NCBI GenBank assembly: GCA_963709175.1
Contig: CAVPVK010000001.1
Span: forward strand, 372,001 to 436,000
Length of the DNA stretch: 64,000 nucleotides
Reading direction: 5' to 3'
Origin: JANXQG01 sp963709175
GTDB taxonomy: Bacteria; Planctomycetota; Planctomycetia; Pirellulales; Thermoguttaceae
The position numbers and the translations under genes are program-made. Positions 19,890 through 29,435 of this stretch are shown piece after piece. Within the stretch, counting starts at the first letter, position 1. Every line of letters starts with the position of its first letter. Under the pieces are notes generated by a model, which was given only the letters and a program-made list of their open reading frames with translations, was not told the DNA's origin and made no database searches.

Positions 19890-21325
19890 ATGAACCTGCA
19901 CTTTGGCAAGCCCGTAGCGGCACTCGTCACGGCGATGACCTTCGCTGCGGCGGCGAGCGGCAGTTCCGCAGCCCACGGCGCCGGGCAAGCGCCCAGCCGG
20001 GCGATGCGCGATCACTGGACTTGGGCGGCGGCGTCGCCCTAGGCATGGTTTGGATTCCGCCGGGCCAATTCATGATGGGCAGCCCCTTTGGAGAGCCGGG
20101 GCGATTCATCATGGAAGGCCGCCGCCACGGCGTGAAGTTGACGCGCGGCTTCTGGATGGGCAAGTACACGGTCACGCAGGAGCAGTGGAAGCGGGTGATG
20201 GGCAACAACCCCTCGTATTTTCGCGGCGATCGCCTGCCGGTCGACCAGGTCAATTGGACTGACTGCCAGGCTTTCATCCAGGCGCTGAATCGCATTATTG
20301 CCGCCAGCCGCCTCAAGGCCGCGCTGCCCACCGAGGCGCAGTGGGAGTATGCCTGCCGGGCCGGAACCCAGACCCGCTTCTACGGCGGCGACGGCGAAGT
20401 CGACCTGGCGCGAGCGGGCTGGTTTTCCGGCAACAGCGGCAACAAGCCCCACGAAGTCGGCCAGAAGCAGAAAAACGCTTCGGGGCTCTACGATATGCAC
20501 GGCAACGTCTGGGAGTGGTGCCAGGACTGGATCGCGATGTACCCCCGGGAACCCGATCCGGCAGTCGATCCCAGGGGGCCCGCTACGGGCAGCGACCGCG
20601 TTTTGCGGGGCGGCGCGTGGAACGCGGACGCAGATCTCTGCCGCGCGGCCTACCGCTTCAGCTATCCCCCGCAATACCGGATCATGACCGCAGGATTCCG
20701 CATCGTGGCGATGCCTGACGCGTCGCCTGCCCAGCCCGATCCGCCGCCGCTCGATGGCCTGCGCGAGGTTTCTCTATTCCGCAGCGCCAAGGTAAACGTT
20801 GTTTCGATGCCAATCGAGGAATCGCTTCGCTATCGCCTTATTGCGAGGTTGAACCGCAAGGCTTCGGTTTACCAAGGACTCAAGCGGCAGACCGCCGTCC
20901 TGTTGAGCCACGAATGCGCCGGCGATGCATATGCGCGCTTCATCGTCGATCCCGAGAATCCCCTTATCGAACGCCCAGTGATGCAGCTTGCAGAGTGCGA
21001 TGCCGTTTTCCACGTCATCCGGGCCGCGGAGAGAGCGCCAATGAACGTGCGCGGCGTCGATCCCCGTCGCCACGCGGTTAAGGACCGCATGAAATCCGCA
21101 AAACGCGCAGCTATAGCGGAAATTCTCCAAGACGTCGATCGTAAACTGCTGGTCCCGCTGCGCCCGTCGCCGACTGTCCAAGCGGTCGAGCCCCAAGTCT
21201 TCACGAATATCGCCGTGCAATGTTTCGGGCCACCATTCGTTCAAGATCGAATCGACGACGCGCGCCCTCGCGTCGGCGGAACTCCTCAGCAGGCGAAAGA
21301 CTCTCGGCTGAAAAGCGCCGTATGA
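19890..21325 (+). CDS. Exported FGE-like (SUMF1-domain) protein, frameshifted near 20010, no clean 3' end
   Basis: The ATG at 19890 encodes a signal peptide (MNLHFGKPVAALVTAMTFAA) in one frame, which stops at 20041. The SUMF1 domain starts in another frame (MVWIPPGQFMMGS) and contains YTVTQEQWKRVMG, LPTEAQWEYACRAGT, YDMHGNVWEWCQD and VLRGGAW. The domain ends near GFRIVAMPD at about 20718, but no stop follows until 21325. The last 550 bases lie antisense to the HNH gene, so the tail is probably not native. The paired cysteines of true formylglycine-generating enzymes are not visible, so sulfatase activation is uncertain despite the neighbour. Confidence 0.7.
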
Positions 21326-21712
21326 GTCCGGTCGGCGGAGGTCAGAAATCAATACGGTCGTACCCGGCGCGTATTCTCGCTGGGTCTTCAGAATCCAAAA
21401 CGGAGATGACCGCAAATGACTGAACGGCTGCTCGGGTCTTGGCCCGCTGTCCGTCCGGCGCCCGCCATGTTCGCGTATCAACAGGTCCAGCTTCTTTTCG
21501 ATGTCGTCGAAATGAAACCGATTCTCCTCCACACGATCGTTCTCGATACGTGAAACCAAGAGCAGCAGGAGAAGCGGCTTCTTCAGTGCGGCACCAAGAC
21601 GACTTGACGCATGCACCTTCATGGACCGGATCTGCTCCAGCAGTTCATTCAGCTCTTGAAGATCATCTGGATTCATTGTGTAATTTGGCAGCGCCACTTT
21701 GGTAAATCGCAC
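20774..21712 (-). CDS. SBD-HNH type IV restriction endonuclease (phosphorothioate-DNA binding type)
   Basis: The architecture matches ScoMcrA-like enzymes. An N-terminal domain (KKPLLLLLLVSRIE, FHFDDIEKKLDLLIREHG) and a sulfur-binding-type region (FWILKTQ, RVFRLLR, LNEWWPETLHGDIREDLGLD) precede an HNH nuclease. The HNH part shows CAFCGFHAVLN, AAHVHWRSLRGPDDVENGIA and LCKLHHWAFDKGIL. These enzymes cut DNA bearing phosphorothioate or other modified bases. No dnd, ssp or dpd modification genes lie nearby, so it is an orphan, as is usual for type IV enzymes. The start may be the GTG at 21712 or the ATG at 21676; neither has a strong Shine-Dalgarno. Confidence 0.85.
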   Translation of the reverse strand: MRFTKVALPNYTMNPDDLQELNELLEQIRSMKVHASSRLGAALKKPLLLLLLVSRIENDRVEENRFHFDDIEKKLDLLIREHGGRRTDSGPRPEQPFSHLRSSPFWILKTQREYAPGTTVLISDLRRPDSYGAFQPRVFRLLRSSADARARVVDSILNEWWPETLHGDIREDLGLDRLDSRRRAQRDQQFTIDVLENFRYSCAFCGFHAVLNRVATGIDAAHVHWRSLRGPDDVENGIALCKLHHWAFDKGILGIDDEARICIAGAFVAQQDGGLPLESLVNRSLAVQPRNKAIAKRFLDWHRNNVYLGAAE

Positions 21713-21736
21713 AGACCCCGCCTCGCTTGTCGAGGC

Positions 21737-21878
21737 GGTGAAGCAGATTGGCAGCTACTACGGACCGAGTAGGAAAAACGTCCCTTTTCACCCCGCCTGT
21801 CGCCTTCGGCGGCAGGCGGGGTGAAAAGGGAGGAACCTGCCTGCGCACGGTCCGTAGTAGCTGCCAATCTGCTTCACC
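21737..21878. repeat. 142-bp nested palindromic element
   Basis: Perfect 31-base outer arms, one at 21737-21767 (GGTGAAGCAGATTGGCAGCT and onward) and its complement at 21848-21878, enclose a perfect 19-bp inner hairpin (TCCCTTTTCACCCCGCCTG at 21781-21799 with its complement at 21813-21831). The element starts just upstream of the HNH gene start. It may be a MITE/REP-like mobile palindrome or a transcription block. Confidence 0.8.
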
Positions 21879-21962
21879 ATCCAGGCAAGCTGGATGGGGT
21901 CTTTCCGGACATAAGGCATGAATATCACAACACTTACGTCGATAACACAGATTGAAAATGGC

Positions 21963-22076
21963 GCTGCCTAAGTAATTTCAGCACCCGGCAGCGGGCCGTT
22001 TCAGGGACCAGTAGCTCGTAAGTTCGGGGAAAACCTGATTCTACCCCCGCCAGGGGCTGCGTGGAACAAACGGCCC
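21963..22076. ncRNA. Possible structured RNA or leader element
   Basis: Two adjacent helices can form: GCTGCC (21963-21968) with GGCAGC (21987-21992), then directly GGGCCGTTT (21993-22001) with AAACGGCCC (22068-22076). A smaller hairpin CCCCGCCAGGGG lies inside the second. No protein is encoded in 21879-22430, and nothing else was recognised there apart from this element. No known riboswitch or small RNA consensus was matched. Confidence 0.25.
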
Positions 22077-22430
22077 AGAGGAAATTATTTCCTTCTGGTT
22101 GCGGTCGTGGCTTCTTGACAAGGGCTGACGGCCGTTCGCTCGCCTTGCTCCGAGAGTTTGCCCTTGCACAGATCTTTCCTGCGCTGTTTGAGTGTTGAGA
22201 AACAGACGTTACAACCGTCGGAGCCCGTTCAGACAGGAACCGAAAACGATTTTTCCGGTATCGTTACGGGACTCAGTTCTTTCCGGCATAACGCATCTTT
22301 GTGATAGGGAATTCGGTTTATGAATAGCCAACCTCTCGCATCTGCGGAGCACAGTCTCACCATCGGACCCGTTGATGGAGTCGCCCGACAGTAAACCTGT
22401 TATTATTCCACTTGCCGAGGGGACATTTTC

Positions 22431-22840
22431 GTGGCACCAAAGAAAAATGTCCGACTTTTCGTAGATCCCAAGCTCCATGGAGCCTTGGTTGTCCGGCTTG
22501 GGTATTACGGGCTGATGTGCCTGTTCGCCATCGCCTTACTGACGCACTGATCATTGGCGGTTCGCCACCGAGTGCAGTCGACTTGGGGCTCTTCTACACG
22601 CCAGCGGTTTCCGGCACGCTCGCCTTCTTGCCCTTGGCATTGATCGACTTCGTGCGGTTAAGCAATCGTTTTGCCGGCCCGATGCAGCAGTTGCGGCGGA
22701 CGATGCAAGAGTTGAGCCGCGGCGAACCCGTCGAGCCGATCCGATTCCGCAAAGGCGACTTCTGGCATGAGTTTGCCGCAGATTTCAATGTCCTCGTCGA
22801 CCGTGTTCAATGTCGCCTGCCCGGGGCCGCATCCGCTTGA
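22431..22840 (+). pseudogene. HAMP-domain membrane protein relic (frameshifted)
   Basis: A GTG at 22431 follows GAGGGG and starts a frame (VRLFVDPKLHGALVVRLGYY, then LMCLFAIALL) with one membrane segment, ending at 22549. The second half continues in another frame (FYTPAVSGTLAFLPLALIDF with a second membrane segment, then RLSNRFAGPMQQLRRTMQEL, then EPIRFRKGDFWHEFAADFN). This matches a planctomycete family of short membrane proteins with a HAMP-like end. One indel breaks it; the C-terminus (RLPGAASA) also looks altered. Confidence 0.6.
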
Positions 22841-22912
22841 ACGTCAAACGAGAGCACGCAACCGGTAGGAGCCGGTAACGGCAGCCGATGACACAGGACT
22901 TTCAAGCCGCAC

Positions 22913-25033
22913 TCAACGCCCGAACGTTGCGAACTCGAAAGATTCCTCATCCCGCGCTGCCGGCGAGTCGCGCGTGGTGTCCAGCAACGGGCCTTCCCGC
23001 GGGCCAGGTTCGGCGGGCGGCGCTCCGCTTGAGTTGCCCGGCGGACCGGGCGCAATCGGCACGGCCTGGGCGCCGCCGCCCGGAACAACACCGTCGCTCA
23101 CCGGCTGCGCCGATGGCCCCTGGCTCACCAGGGGCGGGCGGCGGAGGGTAAAGTCGATCCGCCGCGGCTGGCCGCGGAGATGCTCGCGCATGGCGGCGTC
23201 GGCGTAGGCCTTCCGCGGCCAAGGTCCCTCGGCCAAGGCGATGTCGCAATACTCCAGTAGCGACCCCTCCTCGAAATAAACGTTGCGGATCGCCAGGGCA
23301 TATTCCACACGGGCCTGGTAATAGTTGGACATGGCCTCGGCATAGCGGCGGTGGGCGTCGAGTACGACGAAAAAGTCGGTCTTGTCCGCCTCGTACGCCG
23401 CTTGTAACGACGTCAACTGGTCGCGGGCTGCCAGAGTGTGATTGATGCTTGTCTGCAAGAACAGGAACGCTCGGCCCACTTCGTCGACCGCCCCAGTCAG
23501 ATTGTTAACGATCTGCAGCTCCTGCTCGCGGAGCAAGACGCGGGCCTGGGTCAGGCGAAGTTCAGCGTTGCGGACGCCGAGGTGAGCGTCACGAAAACCC
23601 AGCGGCATGGAGAACTCCAGCCCCACCTGCCATTCGGGATAGTCGCTGTCGACCATGCTCCGATAGGCGCTGGCGTAGGGATTGCCCGCCTGCGGGGCGC
23701 TCGAAGAGTTCGGTGCCGAATCCCCGCAGGCCGTCAGCGCCCCACGAGATCGAGGCTGGGCTGGAGGAAGTTGTGGCTGGCGGCCAATTCCAACTCGTAG
23801 GTCTTGACGATCCAACGCTGCCTTCGCAATTCCTCGCGCTGGCAGATTGCCTGGCGGCTCAATTGCGCCCAGTCGAACGTGACGCAGCAGACGGGCGGTT
23901 CGTCGCTGGGGCGGATCAGGCGGCCATCGGTCGGCGGCAGCCCCAGCAGCGCTCTCAGCCTGCGTTCCGCGGTCCGCACGCCCGGCAGGGGGCGGAACGT
24001 GCCGGGCGTGCTGCCGTTGTCGGTCTGCGTGCCCTGCAGTTGCCGTCCGACCAGGGCGTTGTAGACTTCTTCTTCAAACTGGAAATACTGCGCGGGCCTG
24101 GGCCTCTTTGTCGGCCTCGCCGCCGCGGCGGTTGACCTGGTGCAGGGCGTTAATGTTCCGCCAGATCTCCAGGGCGTCGTCGCGGGCCTTGATCTTGGTG
24201 TCGAGGTCCCGGTAGGCGAAATAAAGGTCCCAGTAGGCGTTCTCCAGGTTGCTGACGTAATTCCGCAGGCCAATCTGGAAATCGGCCAGGCTGATGTCGG
24301 TCTTCATGCGGGCTACGAGTACGCCGTTGTACACGCCGGGGCGGGCGCCGGGCCCGGCGATGCGATTGAAATCGACGCCGCCGCCCTGGAGGAAGGGATG
24401 CCGCACCTGGGCTTCCGTCAAGGTGTCCCAGTTTCCGCCTTTGAATTGGTTGCTGAGGTAGTTGTCGCTGTCCCAATCGACGGTGTGCTGCAACGTGAAC
24501 TGGTCGCCAGTCACCGACTGCTTGGTGATCTGCGCCTGGAAATTGTCGAAGGTCTGCTCGTAGAAGCCGTTGTTGCCGATCTGCTGGTTGTTGAATTGCT
24601 GAAGATTCTTCTGGAAGAGGAGGCTGGAACTGAGTTGCGCGTCGAAGGCGCTCAGCGCCGCTTCCGGTCCGTACTGCGGGTCGGTTTCCACGACCGCTAC
24701 GTCGTAAGTGGTGGAGACGCTCTCCGGCGTTCGAAGCAACGTGCCGCCCAAGTCCTGCAGGACGCGAGCGTGGGCCATGGCATACTGCATGACCTCCTGC
24801 AGGCTCATATCCCAATACCTGACGGGGCCGGGGTTGCGCAAGTCGGTCGGTGCTGGCACGTTGTAGAGGCTGGGGTCGCTGGGCGCGGGAACGGTGGGAC
24901 TTTCGATGGCGGTGGCCATCTGCTGATAATGGTCGATTCCGCCGGGTGCTTCATCGCCCACCTTGTGTGCAGCGCAGCCCCCCATGGCCGCGGCCAGCGC
25001 GAAACACAAGCAGGCGGTGATAGGTCGGTTCAT
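22913..25033 (-). CDS. TolC-family outer-membrane efflux lipoprotein, with about three frameshifts
   Basis: The N-terminus is a lipoprotein signal (MNRPITACLCFALAAAMGGC), lipidated at Cys20. The helical efflux-protein body spans three frames: 24095-25033 (FQAQITKQSVTGDQFTLQ, NLENAYWDLYFAYRDL), 23745-24095 (FEEEVYNALVGRQLQG, TAERRLRALLGLPPTDGRLI), a short third-frame stretch (GADGLRGFGTELFERP, about 23690-23745), and 22913-23690 (EWQVGLEFSMPLGFRDAHLG, ARVLLREQELQIVNN). Each part matches the same planctomycete TolC family, so the breaks near 24095, 23745 and 23690 are probably indel errors. TolC channels form the outer part of tripartite exporters; no partner genes lie adjacent. Confidence 0.8.
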
Positions 25034-25654
25034 CGCATTCAGGCCGCTGTGCTACGGCCGCCCCCCCGGGCAAAATCGGTGCGATCGCTAATGCTGTTAT
25101 TTCCGTTGTCCTTCTCTTAATCGGCAACGAAGGCGTTGAACCTGACTAGGTTCTTGCCAAACGTTCCAGGGAAATCCAGTACCTCAGGCTTTCCAGCCAG
25201 GCTAGAAATCCCGACGTTTAGGCCGTCATGCCCATTTTCCCTATATTATCCTGTCTTCCCTGGCCGAGGTAGTCGCGAGTCGCGTCGGCCGCCCCATGCA
25301 GATAACCGCATGAAGCGACGGAAGTAAAATGTGAGGTCGGAGCTAGTCTATCCAGGCGCGCCATCGATAAGAATCTCCTGCCGCGATCGTGCCCGAGCGC
25401 CGTGCTCGGTAGCCGCTAGCCCGGCCAAAGTGGTCCATTTCCAGCAAGCTGTCTCTTCCTCGTACCGGGTTAAAGATTGCCCATGCACCAATCTGATTGT
25501 CCGACCGCCACGCCGGGTTGAACATGGGACCAGTAGTCCGCGATCTGGCCGTGAAACGGCTTCTGGCACGCGACTCGCATAAGTTAGGCTCACCGGGCAA
25601 GATCTCATGCAAATTCTGCGATAAATTCCGAAATTCGCTTCGAAGAGGACGAAC
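25034..25654. other. Divergent intergenic region, TolC-like versus DUF1571 genes
   Basis: No coding sequence was found. The region separates two divergently transcribed genes and should hold both promoters. An AT-rich patch around 25241-25250 (CTATATTATC) is the only promoter-like sequence I could see, and no convincing -35 box accompanies it. Confidence 0.4.
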
Positions 25655-26587
25655 ATGATTCGGCAACCCATACCCCTGTTTTTGAGTATCTTGTGTGCAG
25701 TAAGCTCCGCCATGGCGGAAAGCCCGGACGGCAAGCCGCCAGACAGCGCGGGCGTGACGCGCCATCGCAGCGACGCGCATGATCCGGCCCCTCAGGCCGG
25801 TTCGCAACAACGGTCGACTTGCAATGTCCGCGAGTTGACGGGGGCGGACCGCCCTGTCCTCGTGAGGCCGGGCGAACACCCGCTTGTGCCGGCTGTCCGA
25901 TGGGCCAAAGCCACGCTGGCGAAAGTCCAGAGGCTGAACGATTACTCGGCGACGCTCATCGCGCGGCAGCGGGTGAACGGCAAACTGGAAAAACCGCAAG
26001 CCTATTATGTCAAGATCCGCCATCAGCCCTTCAGCGTTTATACTCGCGGCATGGGGCCGGCTTCGATCAAGGGCGAAGAAGCGATCTACGTCGAGGGCCG
26101 AAATGACGGGAAGATTTGGGCGCATGCGGCAGGATTATTGGGGAATGTGATGCCTGCGCTCTCGCTGGATCCCACGGATCCTCTGGCGATGCGCGGTATG
26201 CGCCATCCCATCACCGAGATTGGCATCGCAAACATGCTGAAACGCATGATCGCGACCGCCGAGCGGGAATCCCAGCACGGTGAATGCGAGGTCCGCTATT
26301 TCACGGGAGGCAAAATCAACGGCCGCGAGTGCTGTTGGATGCAAGTCGTGCATCCGCGGGAGCGGGCCTATTTCGATTTCCATATCGTGCGGATTTTTAT
26401 CGACGGCGAGTTGCAGATCCCCGTCCGCTACGAGGCTTACGGTTGGCCCAGAAAGCCCGGCGACTCACCGGAGTTGCTGGAAGCTTTCACCTACATCAAT
26501 CTGAAGTTCGACAAAGGCTTCACCGCGGCGGACTTCAGCGTTGGTAATCCGGCATATCACTTCCGGACCGGGCTCGCATCAAAATAA
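25655..26587 (+). CDS. Exported DUF1571 family protein
   Basis: The 310-residue protein has a signal peptide (MIRQPIPLFLSILCAVSSAM) and a DUF1571 body beginning with RLNDYSATLIARQRVNGKLE and containing YYVKIRHQPFSVYTR, EAIYVEGRNDGKIWAHAAGL and LKRMIATAERESQHGE. It ends with a domain signature (YEAYGWPRKPGDSPELLEAF). DUF1571 proteins are common in planctomycetes and probably sit in the periplasm. Their function is unknown. Confidence 0.85.
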   Translation: MIRQPIPLFLSILCAVSSAMAESPDGKPPDSAGVTRHRSDAHDPAPQAGSQQRSTCNVRELTGADRPVLVRPGEHPLVPAVRWAKATLAKVQRLNDYSATLIARQRVNGKLEKPQAYYVKIRHQPFSVYTRGMGPASIKGEEAIYVEGRNDGKIWAHAAGLLGNVMPALSLDPTDPLAMRGMRHPITEIGIANMLKRMIATAERESQHGECEVRYFTGGKINGRECCWMQVVHPRERAYFDFHIVRIFIDGELQIPVRYEAYGWPRKPGDSPELLEAFTYINLKFDKGFTAADFSVGNPAYHFRTGLASK

Positions 26588-26743
26588 TCTTCGACGGACG
26601 CTGGTAAGGTGAGGAAAAAACCGGCCAATACCGGCCAAAGCCGGACCTCCAAAACGGCGCGTTTCTGGCCGCTGGCGATATAATAGGGTGGGGCGACGTT
26701 GCCATTATTTGCCAACCTGACCGCCGGATCCTATCATAGAATC

Positions 26744-29191
26744 ATGAAAACCTCCCTGCTCACCCTCCTGGCTGGCGGAGTGTTGCTGGCATCGGCTGTA
26801 GCCGTCCGGGGGGCCGACCTGGCCCCCGAGGACGTCCGCAATGCCTTGAAAATCGGCATCCGCTACCTGGAAGCGTCCCAGGACCCCAATACGGGAAAGT
26901 GGTCGGAATACGGTGGGCAAGAAGGGGGAATAACCGCCCTTTGCACGTTGGCTCTGCTCAACGCGGTCGAGACCCCGGAGACCGACCAGTGCATCCAGCG
27001 GGCCTTGACGTACCTCCGCAAACTGCAGCCCAATACGACTTATGTCATTTCCTTGCAGACCATGGTCCTCTGCCGTGCAACGCCGGCCGCCGACCAGGGC
27101 ATCATCAACCACAACGTCGAGTGGCTGGTGAGCACCCAGATCAAGGACGGCTTTCCCGATCGCCGGGGTGGTTGGTCGTACGGCAACATTACCAACTCGC
27201 GGTCTGCCATTGGGGACGGCTCGAACAGCCAGTTCGCCATGTTGGCCCTCTACGACGCTGCCCGCGCGGCCGAGTCCGATCCGGAGCACATCAGCCTGAC
27301 GAAGATCGATCCTGAAACCTGGCGGCGGGTGCTTGCCTATTGGAGCTTCAACCAGAACCCGGACGACGGTTTCTGGGGATATTACAAGGGCATGGTCGGC
27401 ACCGGCAGCATGACCTGTGCCGGCATTTCCTCGCTGGTCATCGCCGACGACGTGCTCCACGAGCCCGACGCCAAGGTCTCAGGCGATCAGATCGATGGCT
27501 GCTTTCGCGGCTCTTCGGACATTCGCGACAAGGTCGATCGCGGCGTCGACTGGCTGCGGCGGCACTTCAGCGTCGATGCCAATCCGCCCGCCTCGACCAA
27601 CGACAGCGGCCTCTGGCATTACTATTTTCTTTACGGCTTGGAGCGGGCGGGCCGGCTCTCGGCGCGGCGCAAGATCGGCGAGCACGACTGGTACCGCGAA
27701 GGGGCCGCGGAGTTGATCGAGGCCATCGGCGTCCGCACGGTTGCCCGCGAATGCTGGAAGGGGAGGGCCCACGCCGAGGAAGACCCCAATATCGCCACCG
27801 CCCTGGCATTGCTCTTCCTTTCGAAGGGGCGGTGGCCAGTCCTCATGGCCAAGGTGCAGTACGGCACAGACCTCGATTGGAATCGCCACCGCAGCGACGT
27901 CAAGAACCTGACGTTCTACGTGGAGTCGAAGTGGACCCAACCGAAGCACGCGCGGCGCGACCTGACCTGGCAGACGATCGACTTGGTCAAGGCCACAGTC
28001 GACGATCTACTGCAGGTGCCTGTCTTGTTCTTCTCCGGCGGCGGCAATCCCTGTCCTGAGGGCGACGCGCCCGCCAAGCGGCTGGCGGCCAACCTCCGCG
28101 ACTACATCGACCGCGGCGGCTTCATCTTCGCCGACGGCGACCCCTGTTCCGACAAGTTCGACGCCGGCTTCCGCCATCTCATGGAACTGGCCTTCCCCGA
28201 GCCCGAATATCGTCTCAAGCCCTTGGACGAATCGCATCCCGTCTGGCGGGCCGAGCAGAACGTGCCGCCCGACCAGGTCCGCTTGCTGTTGGGCATCGAC
28301 TACGGTTGTCGCACGAGTGTGATCTATTCACCCGTCAATAACACCTATCCGCGGCCGTCGCTGGCCTGCCTCTGGGAATTGGCCCGGGGCGGGCAACGGG
28401 GCCGCTACAGTCCGTCGGTGGAAGCCCAGATCCGCGGCGGCCTGACGATCGGCATCAACGTGCTGGCCTATGCCACGAACCGCGAGCTGCTCACGAAGGA
28501 CGTGATTGAGGCGAACCCCGTGACGGCCCAGCCTGCCGACAACAAATACGATCGTGGCAAGTTCGCCGCGGCCAAGCTGCGGCACCTGGGCGGCTGCGAT
28601 GCCGCGCCGCGGGCCCTGGCGAACCTTATGGAGCAGGCTGCGCACGACGTGAAGATCCGCATCGAGACGCACCCCAAGCTGATCGACATGCAAGACCCCA
28701 CCTTGTTTGATTACCCGATGGTCTTCATGCACGGCCGCAACGCCTTCCGACTTACCGAGGGCGAGCGGAAAGCCCTGCGGGAGTACGTGGAGCGGGGCGG
28801 GCTGCTCTTTGCCGACGCGATCTGCGGCAATGAGGCATTCGCCGACTCGTTCCGCCGCGAGATGGCGCTGGTCTTCCCCAAGAACGCCCTGGGGAGCATC
28901 CCGATCCACGATCCGCTCTGGACGAGCAAGTACGGCGGCGCCGACCTGGAAACGGTGATGCGACGCGATCCCCAGCCGGGCAAGCCGGGCGAGCCGCCGC
29001 GTTCGGTGTTGAAGGCCGTTCCGCCCGAGTTGAAGGGCATTCGTTTCGGCGACCGTTACGGCGTGATTTTCTCCGAGTTTGACCTGAGCTGCGCCCTGGA
29101 GAAGCACGATTCGGCGGAATGCCGCGGCTACACCCGCGAGGACGCCGCGCGGATCGGACTGAACGTGCTCCGCTACGCGATCCAGCAGTGA
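26744..29191 (+). CDS. Exported toroid (squalene-cyclase-like) plus tandem DUF4159 protein
   Basis: The ATG at 26744 gives a signal peptide (MKTSLLTLLAGGVLLASAVA); an upstream TTG at 26699 is unlikely. Residues 25-330 form an alpha-toroid of terpene-cyclase or prenyltransferase type (GIRYLEASQDPNTGKWSEYG, CAGISSLVIADDVLH). Residues 390-815 hold two DUF4159 units (LRDYIDRGGFIFADGDPCSD, LREYVERGGLLFADAICGNE). It is 815 aa long and intact. A TATAAT at 26679-26684 lies upstream without a clear -35. DUF4159 proteins often accompany MoxR/VWA systems in planctomycetes; the role is unknown. Confidence 0.85.
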   Translation: MKTSLLTLLAGGVLLASAVAVRGADLAPEDVRNALKIGIRYLEASQDPNTGKWSEYGGQEGGITALCTLALLNAVETPETDQCIQRALTYLRKLQPNTTYVISLQTMVLCRATPAADQGIINHNVEWLVSTQIKDGFPDRRGGWSYGNITNSRSAIGDGSNSQFAMLALYDAARAAESDPEHISLTKIDPETWRRVLAYWSFNQNPDDGFWGYYKGMVGTGSMTCAGISSLVIADDVLHEPDAKVSGDQIDGCFRGSSDIRDKVDRGVDWLRRHFSVDANPPASTNDSGLWHYYFLYGLERAGRLSARRKIGEHDWYREGAAELIEAIGVRTVARECWKGRAHAEEDPNIATALALLFLSKGRWPVLMAKVQYGTDLDWNRHRSDVKNLTFYVESKWTQPKHARRDLTWQTIDLVKATVDDLLQVPVLFFSGGGNPCPEGDAPAKRLAANLRDYIDRGGFIFADGDPCSDKFDAGFRHLMELAFPEPEYRLKPLDESHPVWRAEQNVPPDQVRLLLGIDYGCRTSVIYSPVNNTYPRPSLACLWELARGGQRGRYSPSVEAQIRGGLTIGINVLAYATNRELLTKDVIEANPVTAQPADNKYDRGKFAAAKLRHLGGCDAAPRALANLMEQAAHDVKIRIETHPKLIDMQDPTLFDYPMVFMHGRNAFRLTEGERKALREYVERGGLLFADAICGNEAFADSFRREMALVFPKNALGSIPIHDPLWTSKYGGADLETVMRRDPQPGKPGEPPRSVLKAVPPELKGIRFGDRYGVIFSEFDLSCALEKHDSAECRGYTREDAARIGLNVLRYAIQQ

Positions 29192-29193
29192 GA

Positions 29194-29429
29194 ATGCTTC
29201 CAATCACTGCCATCCTTCTGGCAGGCTTATCGTGCTGCTCGTAGTCCTGGCAGTTCTCAGGGGACTGCTAGTGCCGGAGGTCGAAACTGCGCGGGAGCCG
29301 TTCCTGTGTCGGCAGTGCCAAGATAATTTGCGGCACGTCGTGGTGGCCGTGGACGGATATCATCAGGTTTACGGTTGCTCAGTCGCCCATACCAAGCCGC
29401 AGAGCAGGATAGATGTAGCCAGCACCTGA
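29194..29429 (+). pseudogene. DUF1559/pilin-like N-terminal fragment
   Basis: A short reading frame encodes LIVLLVVLAVLRGLLVPEVE, then TAREPFLCRQCQDNLRHVVV and DGYHQVYG. This resembles the start of DUF1559 pilin-like proteins (hydrophobic helix, TARE, QCxxNL, YHxxYG). The ATG at 29194 is in another frame, so a frameshift lies near 29225. The rest of the gene is missing. It is a truncated relic or a very diverged small protein. Confidence 0.4.
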
Positions 29430-29435
29430 CGCACC

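Noticed and set aside
18354..20015. 553-codon minus-strand frame
   Set aside because: Antisense to the sulfatase, whose metal-site and Cys81 motifs are in the plus frame.
18755..20040. N-terminal part of the long plus-strand frame reaching 21325
   Set aside because: It overlaps the sulfatase in another frame and is arginine-rich. Only the part from about 20044, the SUMF1 domain, is real.
21879..22430. Known riboswitch or 6S/SRP RNA in the gene-free stretch
   Set aside because: I compared by eye with c-di-GMP, SRP and 6S consensus features and found none. Only generic hairpins remain.
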